64,000 bases of DNA from Methylobacterium sp. 77 (GTDB taxonomy: Bacteria > Pseudomonadota > Alphaproteobacteria > Rhizobiales > Beijerinckiaceae), in contig NZ_KB910516.1 of the NCBI RefSeq assembly GCF_000372825.1, positions 1,334,011-1,398,010 of the forward strand, in the 5' to 3' direction. Every line of letters starts with the position of its first letter. The stretch's first letter is position 1. Shown here in pieces: positions 28,639 to 37,381 of the stretch. A program made the translations under genes and the position numbers. A model generated the notes under the pieces. It saw only the letters and a list, made by a program, of their open reading frames with translations, searched no databases and was not told where the DNA came from.

Positions 28639-29304
28639 TCAGAAGGAGAAGCCGGAATCGACGGCGAAGGCCGACAGGGCCGGCAGGTTCGCGTCGAAGA
28701 GCGGGCGGGCTCCGAAAGCGTCTCCGGTCCGCACGAACAGAGTGGCCTTCGCGGCCCGGTCGCGCCCCATCACGCAGACGAGGCGTCCGCCATCCTTCAG
28801 TTGGTCGAGGAGGGATTGAGGCCGGGTCTCGACGCGGCCGTTGACGAGGATCCCGTCGAACGGTCCGGCCTTCGCCGCACCCGCCTGCAGAGGACCGCGG
28901 ACGATCTCGACCCCTTCGGTTCCCGACAGGCGGCTCTCGGCCTCTGCGGCGAGGGTATCGTCGGATTCGAGGGCCACCACCCGCACGCCGAGCTGCCGCA
29001 TGATGGCGGTGGCGTAGCCGTAGCCCGCAGCGACGTCGAGGACGACATGCCCCGGCACGAGCTGCAGCGCCTGCACCATCCGGGCGAGGATCATCGGCGC
29101 CGGGATCGCGCGATCCGGCGTGGCCGAGCCCTGTCCGCCGATGCGGAGGGTCTGGTCGATATAGGCGAAATCCTCGCGCCCCGGCGGCACGAAGCGCTCG
29201 CGCGGCACGGCTTCGAAAGCGTCGAGGACCGCGATGTCGTTGACGTCGAAGGTCCGCAGCTGACAATCCACCATGAGGCGTCGCGCCTGCGCGTAATCGA
29301 GCAT
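28639..29304 (-). CDS. protein-L-isoaspartate O-methyltransferase-like enzyme
   Basis: 221 residues. The N-terminal MVDCQLRTFDVNDIAVLDAF is followed by VPRERFVP, the PIMT hallmark, then the SAM motif VLDVAAGYGYATAIM and an acidic strand end VVALESD. The canonical enzyme repairs isoaspartyl residues. This Hyphomicrobiales type next to tolC departs from the E. coli motif set and may have a different substrate. The ATG at 29304 gives the usual length; the frame is open for 39 further codons. Confidence 0.82.
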   Translation of the reverse strand: MLDYAQARRLMVDCQLRTFDVNDIAVLDAFEAVPRERFVPPGREDFAYIDQTLRIGGQGSATPDRAIPAPMILARMVQALQLVPGHVVLDVAAGYGYATAIMRQLGVRVVALESDDTLAAEAESRLSGTEGVEIVRGPLQAGAAKAGPFDGILVNGRVETRPQSLLDQLKDGGRLVCVMGRDRAAKATLFVRTGDAFGARPLFDANLPALSAFAVDSGFSF

Positions 29305-29491
29305 GGGTCTCGTCTTCCCTCGCCGCATCGACTGCCGGCGACCGTCCGCCTCATCCGGATATTCGGACGGGGCCGGACGCCAGCGCCAGAGCTTGCCGGG
29401 TTGTCGTGGATCGGCCCCCAAAACGCAAGGTTCGCGGCGGGCTCTCCGGTAACCTTCGTCTCTCGCTTATCCGGTGGGACGGACCGAAGAG

Positions 29492-30292
29492 TCAGAAGCC
29501 GGTCGCGTCGAGCAGCCCGTCGACCATGCTGCGGTAGCCCGATCCGAACAGGCGCAGATGCACCAGCGCCGGCCAGAGCTGGTAGATCGCCTGCCGCTCG
29601 GCGAAGCCTGCCTCGGCCTGCCCATAGGCCGCTCTGAAAGCCGGGCCGGGCCGGCCGAACAGGGACAGCTTCGCGAGATCCACCTCCGCATGGCCGTAAC
29701 AGCAGGCCGGGTCGATCAGCCCGGAGACGCGGCTTCCGTCGATCAGGATGTTGCCGCTCCAGAGGTCGCCGTGCAGCAGGGCCGGGCGCGGCCGGGCCGG
29801 CAGGCATCCGGGGAGCGCCGTCGCCAGGGCCTCGATCCTGCGCGCTAGCGGGGCGTCGAGATGGGGACAGTGGCAGAGAAGGCGCCGCTCCGCCCAGAAG
29901 CCGGGCCAATCCACGCCCCGGCGATTGTCGATTCGCACCGCACCGAAGGCGTAATCCCCATCCCAGCCGTAGCTCTCGCCGGTGACGGCATGGAGGCGCG
30001 CCACGACATGGCCGAGATCCGCATCCGCATCGCCGTCGCGGGTCGGCAGGCACGCGATCACCAGGACCGCCGCATCGGCCGCGAGGACCTCCGGCGCGGG
30101 GATGCCGGCGGTCCGGATCGCGCGCAGCATCGCGGCCTCGATCAGTGGAGCCGGCCCATCCTTGACGATCGCCTCGCCTCCGTCATCGAGGACGATCCGC
30201 GCGATACCGGACAGGTTGCCGCCACGGATCGGCTCCGACCCTGCGAGCCTGCGCGCGAGCAGGGCCGCTCCGCGCTCGGCCAGGCCGCTCAT
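29492..30292 (-). CDS. fructosamine kinase family protein
   Basis: 266 residues of the aminoglycoside-phosphotransferase/protein-kinase fold, with the catalytic loop LLHGDLWSGNILIDG and the metal-binding LIDPACCYGHAEVDLAKLSLF typical of FN3K-like kinases. These phosphorylate ketosamines on glycated proteins so that the sugar is released. It begins inside the end of the low-Mr phosphatase gene (ATGA at 30289-30292). The pairing of a fructosamine-kinase homologue with a low-Mr phosphatase is a common arrangement and suggests a deglycation pathway. Confidence 0.88.
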   Translation of the reverse strand: MSGLAERGAALLARRLAGSEPIRGGNLSGIARIVLDDGGEAIVKDGPAPLIEAAMLRAIRTAGIPAPEVLAADAAVLVIACLPTRDGDADADLGHVVARLHAVTGESYGWDGDYAFGAVRIDNRRGVDWPGFWAERRLLCHCPHLDAPLARRIEALATALPGCLPARPRPALLHGDLWSGNILIDGSRVSGLIDPACCYGHAEVDLAKLSLFGRPGPAFRAAYGQAEAGFAERQAIYQLWPALVHLRLFGSGYRSMVDGLLDATGF

Positions 30293-30756
30293 CTCATCAA
30301 CGCCCTGACGAGGTCGCGGGCCCCCATGGTCACGTCTGTCCAGGTGGTGTCGAAGCCGGCTTCCGCGCCGTAATAGGGGTCGGCGACCGCCTCGCCCATC
30401 CGCCCCGCCACATGGTCGAGGAGCAGCGACAGCGCGGCGCCGTCCCGCGGCCGAAGCCGCTGCAGTACGGCGAGATTGTCGCCGTCGAGGGCGACGATAT
30501 GGCTGAAGCGGGCGAAATCAGCGGGCTCGACCTGACGGGCGCGGTAGCCGGAAATGTCGACGCCGTTGCGCCGGGCGACGGCTTGGGCGCGCCGATCGGG
30601 CGGTTCTCCCGCATGCCACGCGCCGGTGCCGGCCGAATCCACCTCGACATCGAGGCCCGCCCGCTCGGCCTCCAGGCGGAACGCGGCCTCCGCCAGCGGC
30701 GAGCGGCAGATGTTGCCGAGGCACACGAACAGGATGGCAGGTTTGTCGGTGGTCAT
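30289..30756 (-). CDS. low-molecular-weight protein-tyrosine phosphatase
   Basis: 155 residues with the P-loop FVCLGNICRSP (nucleophile C12, R18) and the general-acid segment VADPYYGAEAGFD. It should dephosphorylate phosphotyrosine or, given the coupled fructosamine-kinase gene, possibly a phosphosugar. In some bacteria this family antagonises BY-kinases in exopolysaccharide control, but here the gene is 16 kb from the polysaccharide cluster. Confidence 0.92.
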   Translation of the reverse strand: MTTDKPAILFVCLGNICRSPLAEAAFRLEAERAGLDVEVDSAGTGAWHAGEPPDRRAQAVARRNGVDISGYRARQVEPADFARFSHIVALDGDNLAVLQRLRPRDGAALSLLLDHVAGRMGEAVADPYYGAEAGFDTTWTDVTMGARDLVRALMR

Positions 30757-30815
30757 GCGGGCTCCTCGGATGTCGCCGTCAGGGGTAGCGCAGCCCTCCG
30801 GGTGCCCGATACCCG

Positions 30816-32192
30816 TCAGGATCGATCGTCCTTGAGCGCACCGTCCGGCTCGCCCGCTTTCTCCATCGCGGCTCGCCGCGCCTCCTGCCGGCGCCCGAGC
30901 CAGAGGCTGCTGGCGAGCCAGGCCACCGAGAGCGGCACCGCCGTCAGCGCCACGGCGGTCGAGCCGAGGCCGAGGGCCGCGATCCCGTTATAGGACCAGG
31001 CGCCGATCTGGTCGCCGGTGCGATAGACCACGGTGTCGATGAAGGTCTTCGCCTTGTAGCGGTCCTCGCGCGGCACCACCGTGAACAGCACCTCGCGGAT
31101 CGGCCGGGCGATGGCGAAATTGCCGGCCCGTCGGAAGACCTGGAAGGCGACGATCGCGGTGATCGTCGGCGACACGGCCAGAGCCGCGAATCCGAGGATG
31201 CTGGCCGCCGGCAGGAGCGCGAGGGACGGCCCAACCCCGATGCGCCGGACGATCCGTCCGGTGAGGAAGAACTGTACGCCCAAGGTGAGCAGGTTCACGA
31301 GGAGATCGACGCTGGCAAAGAACGCCGTCTGCGCTCCGCGATCGGGGAAGCTGCGCTTGGCGATGCCCGCCTGCTCAAAATACAGGAAGGTCGAGGTCAC
31401 CGAGAACAGCAGCAGGAACAGACCGATATTGAGGAGGTAGGGCGAGCGGAGTGTGCGGGTGATGCCTGCGAGCGCACTCCCGCCGATGGCCTCCGACGGT
31501 GCCGTATCGCCAGAGACGGGAGCCCGGTTCAGGCGGTCGGACAGCCTCGCGAGGCCGCGCATGCTGAACACCGCCGCTTCGAGGAGGAGAGCCGCGCCTA
31601 GCAACAGGACCCAGGTCGGCACGTCGCGGGCGAGGATCGCCGTGGTGGCCGAGCCCGCGATCGCCCCGAGGGTCGCGCCGGCGGCGATGAAACCGAACAG
31701 GCGCTTGCCCTGCTCGGTCGAGAACACGTCGACGATGGTGGCCCAGAACACCGAGACCACGAACAGGTTGAAGATCGACAGCCAGATGAAGAAGGCCCGT
31801 CCGACCCAGATGTCGCCGTCGGGGCCGGCGAGATAGAGCGCGCCGGCAAAGAGCACGATGTTGGCCGCGAAGAAGCGGTAGGTCAGCGGCACGAACCGGG
31901 CGCGCGGCAGGGTCTTCACCAGCCAGGCGAAGGGCACGTTCAGGACCAGCATGCCGATGAGCGTGCCGGTGAACAGCCAGGGCAGGTTCTCGAGGCCGCT
32001 GGCGACCCCCATCTGGTCGCGGATCGGGCGAAGGACGTAATAGGCCGCGAGGATCGAGAAGATGTAGGCCCAGGACCACGCCAGTGCCGGCACCTCCTCG
32101 GCCCGCACGTCGATGAGCCGGCGCAGCCAGGGCGGAACGTAGCCGCCGCTCCCGGCGGAAGCCGGATCGAGCGCGACCGGCTTTTCGCTCAA
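30816..32192 (-). CDS. Tlc-type NTP/NTP exchange transporter-like MFS protein
   Basis: 458 residues with about twelve membrane segments. It contains AYYVLRPIRDQMGVASG near the first helix, WATIVDVFSTEQGKRLFGFIAAGATLGAI in the middle and VVPREDRYKAKTFIDTVVYRTGDQIGA in the C-terminal half. These are hallmarks of the ATP/ADP carrier (Tlc) superfamily. True ATP/ADP exchange is known from intracellular bacteria; free-living relatives carry diverged members of unknown substrate. Its start overlaps the upstream oxidoreductase stop (ATGA), so it is the last gene of a three-gene operon (32922, 32189, 30816). Confidence 0.82.
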   Translation of the reverse strand: MSEKPVALDPASAGSGGYVPPWLRRLIDVRAEEVPALAWSWAYIFSILAAYYVLRPIRDQMGVASGLENLPWLFTGTLIGMLVLNVPFAWLVKTLPRARFVPLTYRFFAANIVLFAGALYLAGPDGDIWVGRAFFIWLSIFNLFVVSVFWATIVDVFSTEQGKRLFGFIAAGATLGAIAGSATTAILARDVPTWVLLLGAALLLEAAVFSMRGLARLSDRLNRAPVSGDTAPSEAIGGSALAGITRTLRSPYLLNIGLFLLLFSVTSTFLYFEQAGIAKRSFPDRGAQTAFFASVDLLVNLLTLGVQFFLTGRIVRRIGVGPSLALLPAASILGFAALAVSPTITAIVAFQVFRRAGNFAIARPIREVLFTVVPREDRYKAKTFIDTVVYRTGDQIGAWSYNGIAALGLGSTAVALTAVPLSVAWLASSLWLGRRQEARRAAMEKAGEPDGALKDDRS

Positions 32193-32938
32193 CGCGTGAC
32201 CCCGAGGTGCGTCCGAAGCTCGTCGGCTTTCAGGTCGAGACCGAAGCCGGGGGAGCCCATGGCGAACGTGTCCGCCTTCGCCAGAGGCCCGACCTCCACC
32301 GGATCGAACCCCGCATCCCTGACGAGCTGGGCCGCAATCGCCAGCGCCTTGGGGTCGTCCCCGGCGATGGGGATCGCCATGGAGCCGCCCTCGCGATGGG
32401 CGTTCTTGGCGAAGATCTTGTAATTCGCCGCGTTGAAGCCGCGCACGACCTTCGCCCCGCTGAGGTATTTGGCCGAGACCGCCGCGATCCCGCTGGCCTG
32501 GACCTCGCCGAAGACGTCGCCGTCGCGGGCCTGCGTCGCGTTGCCGGCGTCGATCACCACCTTGCCCTTGAGCGCGCCGGCGTAATCCTGCGCCAGCTGC
32601 GGATAGGCCTTGTAGGGCACGGCGATGAAAACGACGTCTCCGAAGGCGATGGCTTCGGCCGGATTCCCCGCTTTCGCCTTGGGGCCGAGCCCTTCGACGA
32701 TACTTTTCAGCTCCTCGGGATGACGCGAGGACAGCATGACCTCGTGCCCCGCCTTGGCCCAGAGTCCGCCGATGGTGCTGCCGATGTTGCCGGCCCCGAT
32801 GACGCCGATGCGAACCGGCTGCGCGGCGGTCTGTGCCGAGGCGGGAAGGCCAGCGGCGAGACAGCTCGACGCGAGGATGAGAGCGCCTCCCAGGACGAGG
32901 GCGGCACGGCGGGTCAGGGGGTCAGAGCGCGTCGACAT
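32189..32938 (-). CDS. exported NADP-dependent F420-reductase-like oxidoreductase
   Basis: 249 residues. A signal-like N-terminus with paired arginines (PLTRRAALVLGGALIL) precedes a Rossmann domain IGVIGAGNIGSTIGGLWAKAG. Later FIAVPYKAYPQLAQDY, AGNATQ and RGFNAANYKIF are typical of the FNO/NADP oxidoreductase family, which binds NADP in the first domain. Export of a nicotinamide-dependent enzyme is unusual unless it is folded first, which the Tat-like signal would allow. The start at 32938 overlaps the end of the aldo/keto reductase gene by 17 bp. Confidence 0.78.
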   Translation of the reverse strand: MSTRSDPLTRRAALVLGGALILASSCLAAGLPASAQTAAQPVRIGVIGAGNIGSTIGGLWAKAGHEVMLSSRHPEELKSIVEGLGPKAKAGNPAEAIAFGDVVFIAVPYKAYPQLAQDYAGALKGKVVIDAGNATQARDGDVFGEVQASGIAAVSAKYLSGAKVVRGFNAANYKIFAKNAHREGGSMAIPIAGDDPKALAIAAQLVRDAGFDPVEVGPLAKADTFAMGSPGFGLDLKADELRTHLGVTR

Positions 32939-33851
32939 AGGCCTCCATTCGGGTTCGCTGGGTGGCGTCGGGCAACCGACCGCGCGCCGCGCCGAGATTG
33001 TCCTCGACATAGGCCGCCTTGGCCATGCCGGGGATCGGGCAGGTCACGGCATCGTGCGCGAGGACGTATTTGAGGAAGAATTGCGGCCAGCTCGCGCAGT
33101 CGAACTCGGCGGTCCAGGGCGGCAATTCGCGCCCCTGCACGGCCTTGAACAGGCGGTCGCGTCCGAACGGCACGTTCACCATCACCGCCATGCCGCGGTC
33201 CTTGGCCAGCGGCAGGATGCGCTCGGCGGCGCGGCGATCGTCGAGGGCGTAATTCACTTGGATGAAGTCCATCGCCTCGCGCCGCATCACCGCTTCGAGA
33301 TCCGCGAACTGGCTGTCGCGCCAGACCGTGACGCCGAGATAGCGGATCTTCTTTTGTGCCTTGAGCTCCCGCAACGTCGCGAGGTTCGCCTCCGTATCGA
33401 TGAGGTTGTGGACCGCGACGAGGTCGATCCGGTCGGTGTTCATGCGCCGGAAGGAGCGCGCGATCTCGGCCGCACCGCCTTCGCGGCCGGGTGTCCCGAC
33501 CTTGCTGCAGAGGAACACTTTCTCGCGCAGGCCGTCCTGCGGCAGGATCAGGCCGAGGACGTCCTCGGCGGTGCCGTAGCTCGGCGCCGTATCGATGACG
33601 GAGCCGCCGAGCGCCACGAACCGCCGGACCGCATCGAGCAGGGGAGCGACCTTGTCTTGGACCGGCTCGACTTCGTAGCGGCGAGACGTCCCGATCCCGA
33701 TGGCGGGCAGGGTCTCGCCGGAGGAAGGGATGGCGCGTCGGATCAGCCCGCCCTCCTCCGCCCGTGCCGTCGAGACCGACCGCTCCAGCATCGGCACCAT
33801 CAGGGGAAGCAGGCCGGATCCGGCCAGGAACGCACGTCGGGAGGGCTGCAT
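32922..33851 (-). CDS. exported aldo/keto reductase with twin-arginine signal
   Basis: 309 residues. The N-terminus QPSRRAFLAGSGLLPLMVPML is a clear Tat-type signal (S-R-R-x-F-L). The AKR barrel follows with IGIGTSRR, SVIDTAPSYGTAEDVLG (catalytic Asp/Tyr), VHNLIDTEANLATL and YALDDRRAAERILPLAKDRG. The substrate is unknown. It is the first gene of the operon with the F420-reductase-like and Tlc-like genes. The ATG at 33851 was chosen because it starts the Tat signal; the frame is open 18 codons further. Confidence 0.82.
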   Translation of the reverse strand: MQPSRRAFLAGSGLLPLMVPMLERSVSTARAEEGGLIRRAIPSSGETLPAIGIGTSRRYEVEPVQDKVAPLLDAVRRFVALGGSVIDTAPSYGTAEDVLGLILPQDGLREKVFLCSKVGTPGREGGAAEIARSFRRMNTDRIDLVAVHNLIDTEANLATLRELKAQKKIRYLGVTVWRDSQFADLEAVMRREAMDFIQVNYALDDRRAAERILPLAKDRGMAVMVNVPFGRDRLFKAVQGRELPPWTAEFDCASWPQFFLKYVLAHDAVTCPIPGMAKAAYVEDNLGAARGRLPDATQRTRMEAYVDAL

Positions 33852-33918
33852 GCCGGCTCGGTCCTCATGGGGATCGGACAGCACCAACGCACGGCCCCCC
33901 GCCAAGGTGCCGAGGGTT

Positions 33919-34206
33919 TCAGGACACGGCCGTCAGCTTGTCGGCCATGGACTGTTCCTTGTCCCGTCGCGACGAGAAGGCCATGGTGAAGAAGACGCGC
34001 TGGACGCCGAGCTGGCTGAGCCTGTCCTCACAGAGTTCGATGAGCCGGCAGATGTCGGCGAGTTCGCCTTCGATGTTGGTGCCGTTGGCGTGCATCTCGG
34101 CATTGAGGTGGCTGGCCTCGATGATCGTCTTGATCTCCCTGACGTAGGAGGAGACCGAGGGGCCGACGCCCATGGGCACGATGCACAAATCCGCGACGAC
34201 CTTCAT
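33919..34206 (-). CDS. MTH1187 family thiamine-binding protein (DUF77)
   Basis: 95 residues with VVADLCIVPMGVGPSVSSYV and the central NAEMHANGTNIEGELADI, matching the small ferredoxin-like MTH1187/YkoF family that binds thiamine-like molecules. An AGGAGACG ribosome-binding site precedes the ATG. No thiamine operon or riboswitch is visible nearby. Confidence 0.85.
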   Translation of the reverse strand: MKVVADLCIVPMGVGPSVSSYVREIKTIIEASHLNAEMHANGTNIEGELADICRLIELCEDRLSQLGVQRVFFTMAFSSRRDKEQSMADKLTAVS

Positions 34207-34270
34207 GACACGTCTCCTCGTTATCCTCGGCTCACGGCGATCGCTCAGCGTCCGCCGGGGCCTGCGTCGT

Positions 34271-34371
34271 TACAGCATCGCTCCGGATACGGCATCCGGG
34301 GCGACGCTGTAGGCTTTTGATAAGGCAGCATCTTTCTTCGAAAACCGGTTCCCGCTTCTCGGGGGGATGCT
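34271..34371. repeat. two REP-like palindromic elements
   Basis: Arms 34271-34288 and 34294-34311 form an 18-bp stem with two G-U-compatible mismatches around a 5-base loop. Immediately after, AGCATC (34327) and GATGCT (34366) enclose GAAAACCGGTTCCCGCTTCT, which resembles the short palindromic intergenic repeats common in Hyphomicrobiales genomes. Located between divergent genes. Confidence 0.5.
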
Positions 34372-34447
34372 CCGGCGACCAGGCAGCGACGGGAACGGCT
34401 GGGCTCCTGCCGTGTTGATGGGCATACCTCACAACAGGAGATTTCGA

Positions 34448-34822
34448 ATGCGTAAGCTCGCAATCCTCTCGGCTGCAGCCATCAGCCTCGGCGCCCTCGC
34501 TGTCGCCCCCGCGGAAGCTCGCGGCTGGGGCCATGGCGGCGGATACGGTCACGGCGGTTATGGCCATGGCGGTGGATACGGCCGCGGCGGATATGGTCGT
34601 TACAGCGGCGGCTACGGTCGAGGCTATGGCTATGGTGGACGTCGTGGGATCGGGCCGGGTGCCGCCATCGGTCTCGGCGTTGCCGGTCTCGCAGCCGGTG
34701 CCATCGCGGCGGGCGCGTATAACGGTGGCTATGGTGGCTACGGTTACGACCGCCCGGTCGGTTATTACGGCGGTGGCTACGCCCCGGTTTACGGTGGGTA
34801 TGGCGGCTATTACGGCTACTGA
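34448..34822 (+). CDS. exported Gly/Tyr-rich small protein
   Basis: 124 residues. The start has a CAGGAGA ribosome-binding site. A signal peptide (MRKLAILSAAAISLGALAVA, cut near PAEA) is followed by GHGGYGHGGGYGRGGYG-type repeats, a glycine-zipper core RRGIGPGAAIGLGVAGLAAG and a Tyr/Gly tail. The core matches the 18488-18811 protein, so these are paralogues. A role at the cell surface is plausible but unproven. Confidence 0.78.
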   Translation: MRKLAILSAAAISLGALAVAPAEARGWGHGGGYGHGGYGHGGGYGRGGYGRYSGGYGRGYGYGGRRGIGPGAAIGLGVAGLAAGAIAAGAYNGGYGGYGYDRPVGYYGGGYAPVYGGYGGYYGY

Positions 34823-34846
34823 GCCGAAACCGGATATTCGGAAGAA

Positions 34847-34872
34847 GGGGTCGCCGCAAGGCGGCCCTTTTT
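34847..34872 (+). terminator. Rho-independent terminator of the Gly/Tyr-rich gene
   Basis: An 8-bp stem GGGTCGCC/GGCGGCCC (one G-U) with a GCAA tetraloop, followed by TTTTT; 25 bp past the stop. Confidence 0.85.
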
Positions 34873-34933
34873 CGTGATGTGACAGGGTTTCCGCAGCAAC
34901 CATCCGGGTCGGATCCGGCCCGGTGCCGCGGCA

Positions 34934-35398
34934 TCAGGGCGGCGCGAAGATCGTGATGTTGCTGTTGAGCTGGTAGGCCGCCGTCGGTGGAGTGTTGACG
35001 AGCCGCAGCCGGACGGGGCTCTCGCCCAGGATGGCTCCGAAGGACGGGGTCACCGTGATGGGAAAGCAGCGGGACAGGACATCCATCGCGGCATCTTCGT
35101 AGTGCTTTCGCGCGTCCCGGTCGCCTTCGAGTCGACGGGCCGTCACCAGGGGAGCACCGCGCAGGGAGCCGGTCTTGCCGATGCCGAAACGGAACGCGAT
35201 GAGCGATCCTTTCGTGTCCGGCGGTACCGACCAGCATGAGGCGAGCCTCGCTCGAAGGTCCGCCCAGTTATTCACGGCCGATGGCGCTGCGTTCGGCTGC
35301 GCCGGGACCGAAATCGGCATCGCCGAGCAGGATCCGGCGAGCAGCGCCGCGACGAGTCGGCGCGTGAAGATCGGCCGTCGTACCGGTCTGATGCTCAT
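34934..35398 (-). CDS. exported hypothetical protein
   Basis: About 154 residues. The N-terminus RRPIFTRRLVAALLAGSCS is a probable signal or lipoprotein-like leader. The mature part has WADLRARLASCWSVP and AMDVLSRCFPI, with two cysteines that could bridge. The C-terminus ends in SNITIFAPP. The pattern recalls periplasmic TonB-C-terminal-like domains, but the similarity is weak. It stands alone on the minus strand. Confidence 0.65.
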   Translation of the reverse strand: MSIRPVRRPIFTRRLVAALLAGSCSAMPISVPAQPNAAPSAVNNWADLRARLASCWSVPPDTKGSLIAFRFGIGKTGSLRGAPLVTARRLEGDRDARKHYEDAAMDVLSRCFPITVTPSFGAILGESPVRLRLVNTPPTAAYQLNSNITIFAPP

Positions 35399-35522
35399 GC
35401 CCCGTATTCTAAGCACCGGCTCGGCGCGGAGCAAAACAGGCGGCCCTCAACCTCCGGCCAAGGCTACCTTTCCCGTCGATCGCCGGCCTCGATGCCGGCG
35501 ATCAGAGGTCGGTCGAGAGATC

Positions 35523-37301
35523 TCAGCCGACTTCCTGTGCCTCGGCCGCGTTTCCCCGGATGAGGCCACGCCCGGCATAGATGCCGCCGACGGTCTCCAT
35601 GTCGAGACGCTCGGTGTCGCGGCGGCGAACTTCACCCATGACCGCATTGGCCGATTCCGGCTCGTCCCCGATGGTGAGCAGCGCCTGTTCGCCGAAGGCC
35701 AACGCCGATTCGAAGGTCTCGCGAAGCTGATAGGCGACACCGGCATGGATGAGCTCGATCGCATGCTCGCGATCACGGGCACGCGCGAGGACGGGCACGA
35801 GCGGAAACTCGGCCTTCGCGATCTCGGCGATGCGCTTGGCGGCCTCGCGGTCGTCGATGCAGATGAGGATCGCCCGCGCGGTCGCGGCCCCTGCCGCGTG
35901 GAGGATGTCGAGGCGGGCGCCGTCACCGTAATAGACCTTGAAGCCGAAGGTCTCGGCGATGCGGATATAGGCCGGGTTGGTGTCGATGATCGATACGGAG
36001 CAGCCGCGCGAGATCAGTGGTTGGCTGACGATCTGTCCGAACCGGCCAAAGCCGATGATCAGGGCACTTCCGACGAGATTCTCCGGCACATCGACGCCGG
36101 CCGTCGACACCGAGGCCTTGGGGCCGAGCCTGTCGAAGGCGATCACCATCAGGGGCGTGATCGCCATGGACAGGATGATGGTCGCCGTCAGGATCGCGTT
36201 GGTGGTGCCGTCGATGATCCCGGCGCTCGTCGCGGCGGCGTAGAGCACGAAGGCGAACTCGCCGCCCTGCGCCATCAAGGCCGCTCGCTCCATCGCCTCG
36301 GGATGCGAGGCCCGCAGGAGGCGGGCGACGGCGTAGATGACGAGGCTTTTGACGATCATGTAGGAAGCGACGCTCGTCAGGATCAGCGCCCAGTTCGCGG
36401 CGATGATGGTGAGGTCGAGGGACATCCCGACGCCGAGGAAGAACAGGCCGAGCAGGATGCCCCGGAACGGCTCGACATCGGCCTCCAACTGGTGCCGGAA
36501 ACTCGATTCCGACAGGAGCACGCCCGCCAGGAACGCGCCCATCGCCATGGACAAGCCGCCGAGCTGCATGGCGAGAGCCGAGCCGAGCACGACGAGCAGG
36601 GCCGCGGCCGTCATCACTTCTCGGGCCTTCGATGCGGCCAGCAGGCGGAACAGGGGGTTGAGCAGCCAGCGTCCGGCGGCGACCAGCGCCGCGATGGACC
36701 CCAGCGCGATGGCGATGGCCAAGACGCGGTCCATCGTGCCCGTCCCTTGCCCGCCGGCTTCCTGCCCGCCGGGCGCCAGCAGCGCGACGATGGCGAGCAG
36801 CGGCACGATGGCGAGATCCTCGAGCAGCAGGATCGCCACGATGCGCTGGCCCTTCGGGGTCGAGAGCGACCCGCGCTCTTCGAGGAGCTGCATGACGATG
36901 GCCGTCGAGGTCAGGACGAAGCCGGTGCCGGCCACGAACGAGACGGCGAGCGGGAACCCCATGGCGACACCGACGAGGGTGAGAGCCGCGATGCAGGCGG
37001 CGACTTGGGCGAGGCCGAGCCCGAAGATCTCGCGCCGCATGCCCCAGAGCCGCGACGGCTCCATCTCCAGTCCGATGATGAACAGGAACATCACCACGCC
37101 GAGTTCCGCCACGTGCAGGATCGCGTGGGCATCCGAGAACAGGCCGAGGCCGAACGGGCCGATGGCGAGCCCCGCCACGAGGTAGCCGAGGACCGAGCCG
37201 AGCCCGATGCGCTTGAAGACCGGGACCGCGACGACGCCGGCCGCGAGGAGGGCCACGACCTGGACGAGTTCGCTCGCGGCACCGGACGCTTCAACAGCCA
37301 T
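35523..37301 (-). CDS. Kef-type CPA2 monovalent cation:proton antiporter with RCK domain
   Basis: 592 residues. Twelve or so helices of the sodium/hydrogen exchanger fold (LGYLVAGLAIGPFGLGLF, VMFLFIIGLEMEP) cover residues 1-390. A cytoplasmic RCK/TrkA-N domain follows with LIIGFGRFGQIVSQPLISRG (NAD-type G-x-G-x-x-G) and ILICIDDREAAKRIAEI. It should exchange K+ for H+ under control of nucleotides or glutathione adducts, protecting against electrophiles. The ATG at 37301 gives a normal N-terminus; the open frame upstream is spurious. Confidence 0.9.
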   Translation of the reverse strand: MAVEASGAASELVQVVALLAAGVVAVPVFKRIGLGSVLGYLVAGLAIGPFGLGLFSDAHAILHVAELGVVMFLFIIGLEMEPSRLWGMRREIFGLGLAQVAACIAALTLVGVAMGFPLAVSFVAGTGFVLTSTAIVMQLLEERGSLSTPKGQRIVAILLLEDLAIVPLLAIVALLAPGGQEAGGQGTGTMDRVLAIAIALGSIAALVAAGRWLLNPLFRLLAASKAREVMTAAALLVVLGSALAMQLGGLSMAMGAFLAGVLLSESSFRHQLEADVEPFRGILLGLFFLGVGMSLDLTIIAANWALILTSVASYMIVKSLVIYAVARLLRASHPEAMERAALMAQGGEFAFVLYAAATSAGIIDGTTNAILTATIILSMAITPLMVIAFDRLGPKASVSTAGVDVPENLVGSALIIGFGRFGQIVSQPLISRGCSVSIIDTNPAYIRIAETFGFKVYYGDGARLDILHAAGAATARAILICIDDREAAKRIAEIAKAEFPLVPVLARARDREHAIELIHAGVAYQLRETFESALAFGEQALLTIGDEPESANAVMGEVRRRDTERLDMETVGGIYAGRGLIRGNAAEAQEVG

Positions 37302-37343
37302 GTTTTCCAGGTATCCTCTGTAAGGCAAGGTAAGGCGGGCGGC

Positions 37344-37371
37344 AGCTCGGCCCGACGCGTCGGGCCGAGCT
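37344..37371. terminator. 28-bp perfect palindrome between pirin and antiporter genes
   Basis: A perfect 14+14 palindrome (left arm AGCTCGGCCCGACG) lies 10 bp past the pirin stop and 43 bp before the antiporter start. No T run follows. It probably ends pirin transcription, but it could also be a symmetrical protein-binding site. Confidence 0.55.
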
Positions 37372-37381
37372 CGGAGAGTGT

